A program made the translations under genes and the position numbers. The notes under the pieces are model-generated. The model searched no databases, was not told where the DNA came from, and saw only the letters and a program-made list of their open reading frames with translations. Shown here in pieces: positions 26,625-35,930 of a stretch of 64,000 bases of DNA (position 1 is the stretch's first letter; the number at the start of each line of letters is the position of its first letter). The stretch comes from an uncultured Armatimonadota bacterium (GTDB lineage: Bacteria > Armatimonadota > Fimbriimonadia > Fimbriimonadales > Fimbriimonadaceae): NCBI GenBank assembly GCA_903904815.1, contig CAIVDU010000004.1, positions 1 to 64,000 of the forward strand. Reading direction: 5' to 3'.

Positions 26625-26838
26625 CGAACTGCTCGACTGGAGAGTCTACCTACCCCCTCCGTACGCCACGGGACGTCAATTGGATCCGAAGGGGCTCAGA
26701 CAGGCCATTCTAAGCTCCGACTTCTGAATGGCTGCTACCACCTAGTCCGCCCCAATTTCCACCTCGTGAACTACGACCTGTTACCGGTGCTAACACTATG
26801 ATTATAGTAATAATTGCGTTGTCGACCGCAAGATAGGA

Positions 26839-26886
26839 TACAATGACCGGCGATCAAGGAGTCGAAACCGGGTTTCGAGGCTCCTT
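26839..26886 (+). promoter_or_regulatory. Promoter and leader hairpin of a small gene
   Basis: TACAAT (26839-26844) is a good -10. About 12 bases on, AAGGAG...CTCCTT (26856-26886) closes a stem containing CGAAAC/GTTTCG. The hairpin locks an AAGGAG sequence and lies 18 bases before the ATG at 26905, so it may regulate translation. Confidence 0.45.
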
Positions 26887-26904
26887 AGCAATCTAGGTGA
26901 AAGC

Positions 26905-27108
26905 ATGTCATCCGAATTGAACCAGACGGGGTTTGCCCGTGTAACCGTCGACGCGCTTGCTGGCGCGGGTTTTGTGTTGCGAGAGGGCGACGTCATCGAG
27001 CGTAAGCTCCTTGGGGAACATTTGGAACCGCTGTTGAGCAGCGGCGCCATTGTGCTGTGTGATCGCGATGAGTTTCCGAGCAATCAGATCCTAGCCGGTA
27101 TGCGCTAA
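26905..27108 (+). CDS. 67-residue small protein of unknown function
   Basis: It encodes MSSELNQTGFARVTVDAL and ends NQILAGMR. The protein is soluble and mixed alpha/beta, and no family is recognised. A -10 element, a structured leader and AGGTGA seven bases before the ATG support it. Its stop overlaps by four bases the stop of the convergent gene at 27105. Confidence 0.55.
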   Translation: MSSELNQTGFARVTVDALAGAGFVLREGDVIERKLLGEHLEPLLSSGAIVLCDRDEFPSNQILAGMR

Positions 27109-27509
27109 ATGGATTCCGAACTCCGAAGTTTGGGGAGCCCGAAGTAGCCTATCAGGCAAGCAAGCGCGGTCAAAGTGGTGCCCACGCGTGCCGTCCAAGC
27201 CATGGTCTGAATACTCTTGATCGAAACCGGGTAAGCATGAGTCGAGCGAAGGTAAGTGGCGTCGACGAGCAGGGCGCCTCGTTCTCCAAACCCAGGCAAC
27301 ACCCCTCTTGAATCGTCCCAAACCATGAGGTCAGGCGCTATGAGCGTCGTATAGCCCTGACCGCCCTTTCGAAGGAGGTCAGGGTGTCTTTCGACGACCT
27401 CGATAAGCTTGGCTCTTGCCGTGAAGGAAGCTTCAATTTCAAAAGTTAGAGCAAACCCCAGTACGCCGAAGAGGCCCAGGATTGCCAGGAGCCCGCGCAT
27501 CATCCTCAT
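27105..27509 (-). CDS. Two-TM membrane protein of unknown function
   Basis: A 134-residue protein with an N-terminal membrane segment (MRGLLAILGLFGVLGFALTF), an exposed middle of about 80 residues (LMVWDDSRGVLPGFGERG) and a C-terminal membrane segment (VGTTLTALACLIGYFGL). The ATG at 27509 is chosen; an upstream in-frame codon at 27644 would add 45 residues and cover the end of the previous gene. It lies 13 bases after the DUF2294 gene and is probably co-transcribed with it. Confidence 0.6.
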   Translation of the reverse strand: MRMMRGLLAILGLFGVLGFALTFEIEASFTARAKLIEVVERHPDLLRKGGQGYTTLIAPDLMVWDDSRGVLPGFGERGALLVDATYLRSTHAYPVSIKSIQTMAWTARVGTTLTALACLIGYFGLPKLRSSESI

Positions 27510-27522
27510 GGAAATGGCCGGG

Positions 27523-27906
27523 CTATTGAAGGGCGAGCTTCTCTTCCAGGTTTGCGGCGAGAATGTAGATCTCGACCTGTTCACCGACCCGAACATCCAT
27601 GTCCCAGTAGCTTCGAAGAACGTCAAGACCCGTGACCCGGGCAATATCTGCCTCGATGTGCCGGCGGGTCAACGCCCTCAGTTCGCGGCGTGAACTGCGC
27701 ACCAAAACTTTGCCTTCTTCGCTCTCCAAAAGCTTCTGTTCGGTATCCGTGAAGACACCTGAGCTTCGAACAAAGATTGTGTCGCGAAACAGGTCGGCTC
27801 GAATAGAAACCGGAGCGCGACCTTGCTGCTCTCGGTGGTACTTGGAGACGGCCGTCTCAACTTCGGATTCAATTGACGCGCGAGAGATCAAGATAGGCAA
27901 CTCCAT
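27523..27906 (-). CDS. DUF2294-like protein
   Basis: A 127-residue soluble protein whose layout fits DUF2294: an N-terminal helix (IESEVETAVSKYHREQQGRAP), then strands around DLFRDTIFVRSSGVFTDTEQKLL, a helix with RRELRALTRRHIEADIARVTG and a final strand VEIYIL. Members in other phyla sit near stress and envelope genes and their biochemical role is unknown. The start is ATG at 27906, seven bases after TAACCT, so it is likely leaderless. It follows an ECF sigma gene and precedes a two-TM protein gene. Confidence 0.65.
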   Translation of the reverse strand: MELPILISRASIESEVETAVSKYHREQQGRAPVSIRADLFRDTIFVRSSGVFTDTEQKLLESEEGKVLVRSSRRELRALTRRHIEADIARVTGLDVLRSYWDMDVRVGEQVEIYILAANLEEKLALQ

Positions 27907-27913
27907 TTTGTTA

Positions 27914-27919
27914 AGGTTA
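27914..27919 (-). promoter_or_regulatory. -10 element of a leaderless start (DUF2294 gene)
   Basis: TAACCT on the minus strand ends seven bases before the ATG at 27906. Confidence 0.5.
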
Positions 27920-28022
27920 CCGGGTTGACTGACTTCAAGACTCGGACGTTCATTCGAAGGCACATTCCAACGATAGTCAGGGACCAAACCACTTGTAGCG
28001 GTTGCCAGCGCTCACGCGCTGA

Positions 28023-28616
28023 TTAGGCCGTGAGCAGCATGTCGCGATCTTTCTCAAGCAGGGCTCTCATTGCGAGTCGTGCTCGGTTCAGTCGGCTCTT
28101 AACCGTCCCGATCGGCAGGTGAAGGGTTTCCGTGATCTCTTCATAACTCTGCATGTCAGCATGGAAGAGAATAATGATCGTCCGGTAGCTCTCGGGAAGT
28201 CTTGCAATTGCCCTTGAGAGGTGGACCCGTTGCTCGGAATGCTCAACTTCATCCTGAGGGTTTGGCGCATTGCCGACGATTTGCCGCTCAATGTCACCAT
28301 CGTCCGTCATCAACGCATTGTCGAGACTGATCGTTGGCTTGGAACTCATCTTCTTTCGAAAGTCGAGGAAGCAGTTCGTAATGATTCGATGGAGCCATGT
28401 CGAAAAGGCGCTTTGTCCCCTAAAGTTAGCTAGGGATTTGTGAACCCGGACGAACGCTTCAGCGACAATGTCGCATGCTTGGTCCATGTTTCGTGTAAGC
28501 CTAAAGGCGTACTGATAAGATTTCGCTTGGTGCCGCTGAATGAGTGAATCCAGGGCGGTTCTGTCTCCGAGTTGATATCTTAGAACCAGTGTTGCATCGT
28601 CGATTTCCGTAACCAT
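28023..28616 (-). CDS. ECF-type RNA polymerase sigma factor
   Basis: A 197-residue sigma-70 family protein with region 2 (LIQRHQAKSYQYAFRLTRN, then FSTWLHRIITNCFLDFRKK) and region 4 (RLPESYRTIIILFHADMQSYEEITETL, then PIGTVKSRLNRARLAM) joined by an acidic linker. This is the group IV layout. GGGGAA lies upstream of the ATG at 28616; a TTG at 28652 is an alternative. No anti-sigma gene follows; the next gene encodes a DUF2294 protein, so control may be by another route. Confidence 0.92.
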   Translation of the reverse strand: MVTEIDDATLVLRYQLGDRTALDSLIQRHQAKSYQYAFRLTRNMDQACDIVAEAFVRVHKSLANFRGQSAFSTWLHRIITNCFLDFRKKMSSKPTISLDNALMTDDGDIERQIVGNAPNPQDEVEHSEQRVHLSRAIARLPESYRTIIILFHADMQSYEEITETLHLPIGTVKSRLNRARLAMRALLEKDRDMLLTA

Positions 28617-28737
28617 TTCGTGTTCCCCAAAAAGGCGATTTGAAAGGGTCAATTGTCAGTGTGTGGCAAGTGCCTTGTTTCTATTCTAGCGGCGGAAGGT
28701 TCCGTCTCCTCACTGATCATACCACTAAATGCATAAA

Positions 28738-28769
28738 ATATTGCGCACGTAGGCGCAATATCTTATAAT
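28738..28769 (+). promoter_or_regulatory. Strong promoter overlapped by a 9-6-9 palindrome (operator)
   Basis: TTGCGC (28741-28746) and TATAAT (28764-28769) are exactly 17 bases apart. The inverted repeat ATATTGCGC-N6-GCGCAATAT (28738-28761) covers the -35 and most of the spacer. This is the arrangement expected of a repressor-controlled promoter; the regulator is unknown. Confidence 0.7.
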
Positions 28770-28787
28770 ACAAATACGATAGGTTCG

Positions 28788-28991
28788 GTGTACGTGGAAC
28801 AGAGACAGCGCTTGCTGACGAGACGAGCCATCCGCGTCGACGGCGAATTGAGAGCAGCTTGCGTCAGTCCAGAAGTCTGTCATTGGAGAGCTGATAACCG
28901 GAGTGCCAATGGGAGTTTGGGGGCTTTGTCCTCAGCCCCTCTCGTCCACATCTGGGCAGCACGGGAGAAAGGGGCCGGTTCAACGAAATGA
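28788..28991 (+). CDS. Possible small protein or noncoding RNA downstream of the palindromic promoter
   Basis: A 67-codon frame starts with GTG at 28788, seven bases after TACGAT and 18 after the stronger TATAAT. The product (VYVEQRQRLLTRRAIRV at its start) resembles no family, and its composition is not clearly protein-like. The region also contains hairpins such as GGGGCT/AGCCCC near 28920-28940, so the transcript may instead be noncoding. It ends close to the phosphoesterase gene on the other strand. Confidence 0.3.
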   Translation: MYVEQRQRLLTRRAIRVDGELRAACVSPEVCHWRADNRSANGSLGALSSAPLVHIWAAREKGAGSTK

Positions 28992-29028
28992 GCCTGAAAG
29001 GCGTATATCGAGAGAAGAATTCAGTGGG

Positions 29029-31599
29029 CTATCTGCTCTTCTTTGCCTTCGAATTGCCGAGTGCGCTTCCATGTACGGAGCCCCAGAGAATGTCCGACAT
29101 GACCGATCCCGGGACGCGATCCTCTTTTGAAAAGTCGAGCGCAAGGCTGTCTTTGGCCCGATAGGCGTTTCGCGAATTGATCTCGGAAATGATGTCCCGG
29201 TCGGGAAGAATGGCGTCATAGGGCGCAGGGTTGACCGTCTGAGCTCGGAACAAATTTAACACGGGCGCCGTCGCGTCGTATTGGCTCATCGGGGGGAGTC
29301 CCATCAGTCCCTGCATCGTTCTCAGAATGCTGTCGGTGTTGTAGAACCGGTGGTCCACCGTCGACACCGGAATTCGGGGGCTAATCACGAAGGCGGGCGA
29401 TCGGTGAGCGTCCACGTGATCCTGTCCATCCTGAGCATCGTCTTCTACAACAAAGATCGCGGTGTCCTTCCAGAATGCGGTATGGCTGATCGCATCCACA
29501 ATCTCACCCACCGCATAGTCGTTGTCGGCGACCATCGCACGGGGTGAGTAGGAGCCAGGCCGGGTGCCCGACGTGTGGTCGGACATGACTCGAATCATGC
29601 TGAACGCGGGGAAGTCGCCATTCTTCACGTTCGCGTCAAACTCTGACTTCCACTCGGCGAAGCGACTTGGGGCCCCCTTTTGTCCGTAAGTCTTCTTCGT
29701 CCAGTGAGAATCCAGTCCCAGAGTCTTGAGGGCGTCACTATCGGCGTATGAGGTGTCGAATTGACGGAAGTCGATGTCCGTGTGGCCTACGAGAACTTTC
29801 TTGGTCGGAACGTTATCTTCTGCTACCACCTTTCCGTCGGGCATTTTGGCGTCATCGCCTTCAGAAACGTAGAAGCCGTAATTTCGATAGGTGAGCCCCT
29901 TCTTAGCCACGCCGTCCCAGATATAGCCTCCGGGCGCTCGGGCGACGTCGGGAATCCCAAACAGGTCGCTTGGAACTCCTTGGGCTTGACCCTCATAGTC
30001 ATAGGATCGTGATCGGCCGCTATATCCAAATGGAACGTTTCGAACCGTATATTCGGAAGCCATGCCCGAAGTGGACCAATCCCATCCGTCTCCACTGACT
30101 TCGGATGAACAGTAGAAGTTATCCAGGAGCACGAACCGGCTGGCGAGGGCGTGTTCGTTCGGAGTGACCTTCTTGCCGAACAGCACGAGCGAAGGATCTC
30201 CATTGCCCTCCGGCACATCGCCCAGCACCTGATCGTAAGTCCGGTTCTCCTTGATGATGTACACCACGTGTTTGATGCCAATTCCACGGAACAAGCCTTC
30301 GTTTGCCTTCGCAAGGTTTCCGCTGGCGTGATTGTTGGCTAATACCCGGAGCGTTGCCTTTCGAAGCTCGCTTCCAGAAGGCGGATCGATTTGAGACACT
30401 GTTCCCTCGATCACGCTCTCAATGTAGTGGCCCCAAGTTCGCACGTTCTTCCCATTCGGATTCCGTACTTGAACTCCCTTAGCGTTGCAAACGAAAAGTT
30501 TTCCATCTGCGGTGGCAGTGATTGCGCTGGGGTACCAACCAGCCGGGATATATCCGGCCAAGGTGGCGGGATGCGTCCCCTTCCCGGGAGCACCTAAGTC
30601 CACCACCGCAATGGCATTCATGTCGCCCAGGGACGCGTACAGGTGTTGTCCGTCGGGGCTCAAAGCAACTCCGGTAGGAGTCGCCCCGGGAAGGGCTCGT
30701 GCCGCAGCTGGCCTCAACAGAATTGTGTCTACGACCTTATCGGTTGCGGTGTCGATCACGGAAATCGTATCCGAGCCCGCGTTGGCCACGTAAAGGCGAT
30801 CCTGCGCTTGATTCAGAGTCAGCGCCATCGGTTGGCTGCCCGTGGCTACGGTTCCGATGGGATTTGGATTCGCCGGATCGCTGACATCGATCACGGAGAC
30901 CAGTGAGTCTCTCTCACTGGTCACATACACTTTTCGGTCCAAGTTCGGCCCTTTCGTAATCGCAGCCACCGCTAGAGGAAAGCCAGCTGTTGCGATTCGA
31001 CCGAGAAGCTTGTTTCCTTCTATGTCGAGAACGCTTAGCGAGCCCACAAGCCCGGTGTCAGCGTTTGTACCGTTGTTCGCAGCATAGAGCTTGGTTCCCG
31101 CGGAGTCGGTGGCAATTCCTGCCATAAAGAGTTCGCCCTTTGAGTTGGCTGGCTTGGGGTCGTCGATATCTTTCCCACCACCTGTCACATGCCCGTCCAG
31201 GTCGACGCGATAGAGGGACGCTTTATGGTCCGGACCCTGCGAAGCGATCAATTCGTAACCACCACTCGGCGAAACGATGAAGGCGAGACCCATGTAGAGC
31301 GATGGTTTCTTTCCTGCCATCCTCTTGTCGTAATCCACTTTCCCGACGATCGCCCCATCCGAAACCCGCAGGATGGTGAGCTGCTGTCGATATCCCGCGT
31401 CAGTGATCGCGAGAAACTTGCCGTCTGGACTCAAGACACTGCCGCAAGGGAAGCTGCCCACCTCGACTTGGGCTCCGACTGGTGAGATAAGTTTCCCGGT
31501 TGGCAAGGGCGCTTGAACCTCACCCGAATGAACGCGGGCCCACGTTCCCGCGCACGCTAGTACCATTAATCCGGCCGCGATCGACATGTTTCTCGACAT
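29029..31599 (-). CDS. YncE-type beta-propeller fused to a phosphoesterase domain
   Basis: An 856-residue exported protein: signal peptide (MSIAAGLMVLACAGTWA), a seven-bladed YncE-like propeller (about 40-410, with repeats such as KLYAANNGT, RLYVANAGSDTISVIDT and HLYASLGDMNAIAVVDL), then a PF04185-type phosphoesterase domain (about 430-820). The latter shows VVYIIKENRTYDQVLGD, SMIRVMSDHTSGT and FVVEDDAQDGQDHVDAHRSP, which carry the metal and nucleophile residues of this phospholipase C/acid phosphatase family. It should hydrolyse phosphoesters outside the cytoplasm; the substrate is unknown. The start is ATG at 31599 or 31587; CAAACT lies seven bases before the first. Confidence 0.88.
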   Translation of the reverse strand: MSRNMSIAAGLMVLACAGTWARVHSGEVQAPLPTGKLISPVGAQVEVGSFPCGSVLSPDGKFLAITDAGYRQQLTILRVSDGAIVGKVDYDKRMAGKKPSLYMGLAFIVSPSGGYELIASQGPDHKASLYRVDLDGHVTGGGKDIDDPKPANSKGELFMAGIATDSAGTKLYAANNGTNADTGLVGSLSVLDIEGNKLLGRIATAGFPLAVAAITKGPNLDRKVYVTSERDSLVSVIDVSDPANPNPIGTVATGSQPMALTLNQAQDRLYVANAGSDTISVIDTATDKVVDTILLRPAAARALPGATPTGVALSPDGQHLYASLGDMNAIAVVDLGAPGKGTHPATLAGYIPAGWYPSAITATADGKLFVCNAKGVQVRNPNGKNVRTWGHYIESVIEGTVSQIDPPSGSELRKATLRVLANNHASGNLAKANEGLFRGIGIKHVVYIIKENRTYDQVLGDVPEGNGDPSLVLFGKKVTPNEHALASRFVLLDNFYCSSEVSGDGWDWSTSGMASEYTVRNVPFGYSGRSRSYDYEGQAQGVPSDLFGIPDVARAPGGYIWDGVAKKGLTYRNYGFYVSEGDDAKMPDGKVVAEDNVPTKKVLVGHTDIDFRQFDTSYADSDALKTLGLDSHWTKKTYGQKGAPSRFAEWKSEFDANVKNGDFPAFSMIRVMSDHTSGTRPGSYSPRAMVADNDYAVGEIVDAISHTAFWKDTAIFVVEDDAQDGQDHVDAHRSPAFVISPRIPVSTVDHRFYNTDSILRTMQGLMGLPPMSQYDATAPVLNLFRAQTVNPAPYDAILPDRDIISEINSRNAYRAKDSLALDFSKEDRVPGSVMSDILWGSVHGSALGNSKAKKSR

Positions 31600-31840
31600 G
31601 CCCGTGAGTTTGCCTGGAATTGTCAGCCAGAGACTAGCCTGCTATGTTAATGAATGCAGCAGCTGTTTTATCACGCCGGGCGCATCCGGCAGTGAAAGCA
31701 GGATGTCTTCGATTTTCTTCAGGCGCTGAAGAAGTGAGCCGTTTGCCGCGTCTGAACTAGCCGCTCACAACCAGAACTGAAAGCGGGCAATCCGCGAGCC
31801 GCTACTGCCCGCTAGCCGCTGACTGCGAACGGCAAACTTT

Positions 31841-32470
31841 TTAGGGCTGAAGCCGTTCAATTTGCCAACCTTCGCTCGTTCTTCGATACTGAAATCGATC
31901 GTGCAGACGGTTTTCGCCTCCCTGCCAGAACTCGAACAGCGTTGGCCATAGGCGATAGCCTCCCCATGTGTAAGGGCGAACCGCATCCGGGTGCTGCAGA
32001 TTTATCGCGTAGATCTCTTCAAGCATCGATCGGCCTTCCACTGGCTGACTCTGTAGTGAGGTGATTGCCGCAACCTGACTGCCGCGAGGCCTCGACTGAA
32101 AGATTTCGTCTGATTCACTTTCAGATGTGCGCTTGACGATTCCCTCGATGCGTACTTGCCTCTCTAAATCTTCCCAAAAGAACAGTAACGCCGCGTGGGG
32201 GTTCTCGCTAAGGTCTTTTCCCTTTCGACTCGCGTAGCTGGTGGCAAAGACGAAGCCTTCGTGATCGAACCGCTTCAACAAAACCATTCGGACCGAGGGG
32301 TTCGCATTTGCGTTCGCGGTTGCCAAAGCCATGGCGTTTGCCTCCCCGACGTGACTTTCCTGCGCAGTCTCAAACCATTCGGTGAACTGCTGGAAGGGGT
32401 CTTGGTTCAATCCCTCCCGCCGAAGAGTGCCTCGGCGATACTCCTTCCTGGTGATCTGAGCGTTGTTCAT
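31841..32470 (-). CDS. pdxH: Pyridoxamine 5'-phosphate oxidase
   Basis: A 209-residue FMN enzyme that oxidises pyridoxine/pyridoxamine 5'-phosphate to pyridoxal 5'-phosphate in vitamin B6 synthesis. It shows [30 protein letters not shown], split by the usual RMVLLK FMN contact, then [46 protein letters not shown] and the C-terminal block [21 protein letters not shown] with its substrate residues. Length and termini are typical. It diverges from the membrane protein gene at 32589. Confidence 0.95.
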   Translation of the reverse strand: MNNAQITRKEYRRGTLRREGLNQDPFQQFTEWFETAQESHVGEANAMALATANANANPSVRMVLLKRFDHEGFVFATSYASRKGKDLSENPHAALLFFWEDLERQVRIEGIVKRTSESESDEIFQSRPRGSQVAAITSLQSQPVEGRSMLEEIYAINLQHPDAVRPYTWGGYRLWPTLFEFWQGGENRLHDRFQYRRTSEGWQIERLQP

Positions 32471-32575
32471 AAATCAAGTCTGACGGATTCGATGACAGGG
32501 CCACTTGCCGTGTCCTTCTCTACGCGATCTCCGGAGTGGATGACGGCGCGAAGATCCCTTGTGCGCCCAATCCGC

Positions 32576-32581
32576 TATTCT
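32576..32581 (+). promoter_or_regulatory. -10 element of a leaderless start (membrane protein)
   Basis: TATTCT ends seven bases before the ATG at 32589. Confidence 0.5.
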
Positions 32582-32588
32582 GGTTCAA

Positions 32589-33050
32589 ATGCCGAATGGG
32601 ACATCCGCGAATTTCGAAACTTACAAGATGTGTCGCGAAGAGGGCAAGCATGAGTTCGACATCCTCGCCGGGCGGCTCAACACCTTCATCACATCTCAGT
32701 CGTTTCTCGTCTCTGCGTATGCGGTGTCAATGAACAACAGCGAAGCGCATTGGGGGCATTTGTACCGGTTGATCTTCCCCACGTTGCTCTCTGTGATGGG
32801 GCTCATCCTGTCTGTTCGCGCGCTACCGGGCATCTCGGCTGCCGTACTGATGATTCGACACTGGCATCGACGGCAAGATGGTCTCCTCGAGGCTGATGAG
32901 GAGTTGCAAAAGTACTACGCGCTGCAACCGCAGGAACAGACCTTGATTCACGCTCGCGATATCTGGTTTGCCCAGACCTCTCCCTATATCTTTGGAGTCG
33001 CTTGGATCCTGTTCGGCGCCCTTGCTCTGATCTTAAGTTACACGCGTTAG
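32589..33050 (+). CDS. Membrane protein of unknown function with two TM segments
   Basis: A 153-residue protein. A soluble helical start (YKMCREEGKHEFDILAGRLNTFITSQSFLVSAYAVS) resembles a widespread group of small helical membrane proteins, and is followed by a membrane segment (LYRLIFPTLLSVMGLILSV), a cytoplasmic helix-rich loop (RHWHRRQDGLLEADEELQKY) and a final membrane segment (YIFGVAWILFGALALIL). No catalytic residues are seen. The start at 32589 is set by the -10-like TATTCT; an in-frame ATG at 32559 lies upstream of that element. Confidence 0.6.
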   Translation: MPNGTSANFETYKMCREEGKHEFDILAGRLNTFITSQSFLVSAYAVSMNNSEAHWGHLYRLIFPTLLSVMGLILSVRALPGISAAVLMIRHWHRRQDGLLEADEELQKYYALQPQEQTLIHARDIWFAQTSPYIFGVAWILFGALALILSYTR

Positions 33051-33342
33051 ATCCAGTGCAAGAAATAGTTTTAGACTCAAAATTGCGTTGAAATCTTGGG
33101 ATTTACTGGGAGTCAGTTCCTTGAGCCTCTCACGCGATTGTCCCTATCGTGGTCCTCGGGAAACCGACCTTGGGGTGATCTTTTTTCGCCCCCGGCCCCC
33201 GAAATGTCGGGCATCGCAAACGTTTTCCTAGCAATTCTGCCTGATTCCAACCGGAATCATACGGGTTAACCTCGTACTGTCCGAGGGTTACTAATGGGAA
33301 GCAATTTTGAACCACGTCGTAAACCCGATCCGTAGGAGGCTG

Positions 33343-34248
33343 ATGGGCTCACTCGTTGAGTCTACATCCGAACTACGTCCCGCCCCCCAGGCGGTGACGG
33401 ACCAACGTCGGTTCTTGGCGATCTACTATTTCGCCAGTATCGGTTGGATTCTGGCTTCCGACTGGGTCCTTTCCCACCTTGGTTTATCTCCGACCGCGCT
33501 TCACTACGGGGAGGTGCTAAAGGGGATCGTTTACGTGGTACTCGTCGGGTTTATTCTTTCTCGCTTGGTGAACCATTTTGTTCGATCCGCCGAGGGCGCC
33601 CAGCAAGAGGCGTTGGATGCCCAGGTAGAACTCGTCACAAAGTTGGCCAGAGCCGCTGAATATCGAGACGATCAAACCGGCGGTCACAACGAGAGGATTG
33701 CCTGCTACTCGCGAATCCTCGCCAGAGAGATCGGTATGGATGAGGAGTCGTGTGAACTCATTTCATTCGCGGCCGTGCTACATGATGTCGGAAAGATCGG
33801 AATACCTGACTCCGTGCTGTTGAAGCCGGGTCCGTTGAGTCCCGACGAAAGAAGAGTTATTGAGCGCCACACCGTTCTAGGCGCAGAGCTCCTCGATGGA
33901 ACCTCGCACGTGCTCGGAAAACTCGCTCGTTCCGTTGCGTTAAGCCACCACGAGCGATGGGACGGAAACGGTTATCCCAGAGGCTTGAAGGCCGAGCAGA
34001 TTCCCCTGGAAGGTCGAATCGTGGCCGTGTGCGATGTCTACGACGCCCTGACGAGCAAACGGCTCTACAAGGAAGCCTGGTCTCCAGAGAGTGCGATTGC
34101 CGAGATCAAAGCCGGTGCGGCCACCGCGTTTGACCCAGACATCGTTGAGGCGCTTATTCGGGTGCTGCCCGAGATCGAGGCGATTCGCCGGATTTGTACG
34201 CCCGGCGAAACGCGCATTCGATTTAGTAGCGACGAAAGAGTCGCCTAG
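33343..34248 (+). CDS. Membrane-anchored HD-GYP phosphodiesterase
   Basis: A 301-residue protein with two N-terminal membrane segments ([21 protein letters not shown] and [17 protein letters not shown]), a short coiled coil and an HD-GYP domain. The HD pair is in [15 protein letters not shown], the second histidine block is [17 protein letters not shown] with a GYP signature, and [15 protein letters not shown] follows. HD-GYP proteins hydrolyse cyclic di-GMP or related dinucleotides. The ATG at 33343 has TAGGAGG just upstream; a TTG at 33307 is possible. The stop overlaps the ilvD stop by four bases. Confidence 0.92.
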   Translation: MGSLVESTSELRPAPQAVTDQRRFLAIYYFASIGWILASDWVLSHLGLSPTALHYGEVLKGIVYVVLVGFILSRLVNHFVRSAEGAQQEALDAQVELVTKLARAAEYRDDQTGGHNERIACYSRILAREIGMDEESCELISFAAVLHDVGKIGIPDSVLLKPGPLSPDERRVIERHTVLGAELLDGTSHVLGKLARSVALSHHERWDGNGYPRGLKAEQIPLEGRIVAVCDVYDALTSKRLYKEAWSPESAIAEIKAGAATAFDPDIVEALIRVLPEIEAIRRICTPGETRIRFSSDERVA

Positions 34249-35915
34249 CCAGTGACCGCTCCACCACTTGCTGGCCCAACGAGCTTGGCGTACTTTGCCA
34301 ATACACCGGTCGTGTATCTCGGCTGAATGGGCTTCCATGCGGCCTTTCGCGAGGCCAGCTCTTCCTCGGAAACGTCCATCGTCAAGCCACCCTTATCGGC
34401 ATCGACGGTAACGATGTCTCCATCCCGCACGAGCGCGATGGGCCCGCCGTCCATCGCTTCGGGACCGACGTGCCCGACCATTAGGCCACGAGTGGCGCCG
34501 CTAAACCGACCATCGGTCAAAAGGGCGACGTCGTATCCGAGGCCTTGTCCGACGATTGCCGACGTAACTCCAAGCATCTCACGCATGCCGGGGCCGCCCT
34601 TGGGGCCTTCGTATCGAATCACCACGACATCGCCACGTTGGATCTCTTGCCGCTGGACCGCCGCCATCGCATCGTCCTCACAATCGAAAACTCGGGCCGG
34701 ACCGGTGTGGACGAACTTCTTGAGGCCCGCTGTTTTGACCACTCCGCCGTCTGGGGCTAGGTTTCCGCGAACGATTACCAGGCCGCCTTCGGGCGCTAAA
34801 GGATTATTTGGTTGACGAACGACCTCCTGGCCTTCAGGAATCACGATGTCCTTCAGATTCTCGGCCATCGTCTTTCCGGTGACGGTGATGCAGTCTCCAT
34901 GAAGGACGCCCGCCAACAGCATCGCTTTCAGGACGACCGGGACGCCACCCACCTTGTGGAGATCCAGCATTACAAAACGACCACCCGGTCGAAGGTCGGC
35001 GAGGATCGGAGTCCGTCGACTGACGCGGTCCACGTCTTCCAAGGTGAACTCGATCCCGAGTTCATGGGCGAGCGCCGGAATGTGCAAGGCGACATTGGTG
35101 CTTCCGCCGGTTGCGGCGGAAACCGCCACCGCGTTTTCCAGCGCCTTCTTCGTGAGAATTTCTCGAGGCAGCAAGCCACTCTGCAGGAGATCCACGACCG
35201 TCTTGCCGGCCAGCCTTAGATACTCTTCGCGAGTCTTGTCGATCGCGGGAGGCGACGACGAGCCGGGTAGTGCAAGTCCGAGTGCTTCCGCGACACAGGC
35301 CATCGTATTAGCCGTGTATTGTCCGCCGCAAGCTCCTGCGCCCGGGCATACGGCGCACTCGATGTCGTGGAGCTCCTCTTCGGTGATCTTGCCCGCTGCA
35401 AAAGCGCCGGCCGCCTCGAAAGCGTCCTGAATCGTGACCTCTTTGCCCTTGTAGATGCCCGGCATGATCGTGCCGCCATAGACGAAGACGCTGGGAACGT
35501 TCAGACGAGCCATCGCCATCAGCATGCCGGGAAGCGACTTGTCGCACCCTGCCACTCCGACGAGGCCGTCGTAGCAGTGAGCTCTCATCATCAACTCCAC
35601 GCTATCCGCGATCACTTCTCGGCTGACCAGCGAAGCCTTCATGCCCTCGTGGCCCATTCCGATTCCATCGCTCACCGAGATCGTATTGAACCGGCGACTG
35701 GTAGCCCCGGCTGCCTGAATGCCTTCGGCAACCACGAGCCCTTGCTCATCCAGATTCACGTTGCAGGGAGTGGCTTCACTCCACACAGTGGCGACTCCGA
35801 CCCAGGACTGGAGCATGTCTTTGTCGCCGAGGCCCATGGCGCGCAGCATAGCGCGGTTCGCAGTTTTGTCGGCGCCTTCGGAGATGACGCGAGATTTTTG
35901 GCGTGGATCGAACAT
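34245..35915 (-). CDS. ilvD: Dihydroxy-acid dehydratase
   Basis: A 556-residue iron-sulfur enzyme that dehydrates 2,3-dihydroxy-isovalerate and -methylvalerate to the keto acids of valine and isoleucine. It shows [23 protein letters not shown], split by the usual cluster Cys, [17 protein letters not shown] with the second cluster Cys, [18 protein letters not shown] and [21 protein letters not shown]. Length is normal. It lies 15 bases after an ABC ATPase gene in the same direction and is the last gene of the ilv cluster on this strand. Confidence 0.97.
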   Translation of the reverse strand: MFDPRQKSRVISEGADKTANRAMLRAMGLGDKDMLQSWVGVATVWSEATPCNVNLDEQGLVVAEGIQAAGATSRRFNTISVSDGIGMGHEGMKASLVSREVIADSVELMMRAHCYDGLVGVAGCDKSLPGMLMAMARLNVPSVFVYGGTIMPGIYKGKEVTIQDAFEAAGAFAAGKITEEELHDIECAVCPGAGACGGQYTANTMACVAEALGLALPGSSSPPAIDKTREEYLRLAGKTVVDLLQSGLLPREILTKKALENAVAVSAATGGSTNVALHIPALAHELGIEFTLEDVDRVSRRTPILADLRPGGRFVMLDLHKVGGVPVVLKAMLLAGVLHGDCITVTGKTMAENLKDIVIPEGQEVVRQPNNPLAPEGGLVIVRGNLAPDGGVVKTAGLKKFVHTGPARVFDCEDDAMAAVQRQEIQRGDVVVIRYEGPKGGPGMREMLGVTSAIVGQGLGYDVALLTDGRFSGATRGLMVGHVGPEAMDGGPIALVRDGDIVTVDADKGGLTMDVSEEELASRKAAWKPIQPRYTTGVLAKYAKLVGPASGGAVTG

Positions 35916-35930
35916 GATTAGTTTTCTTTA

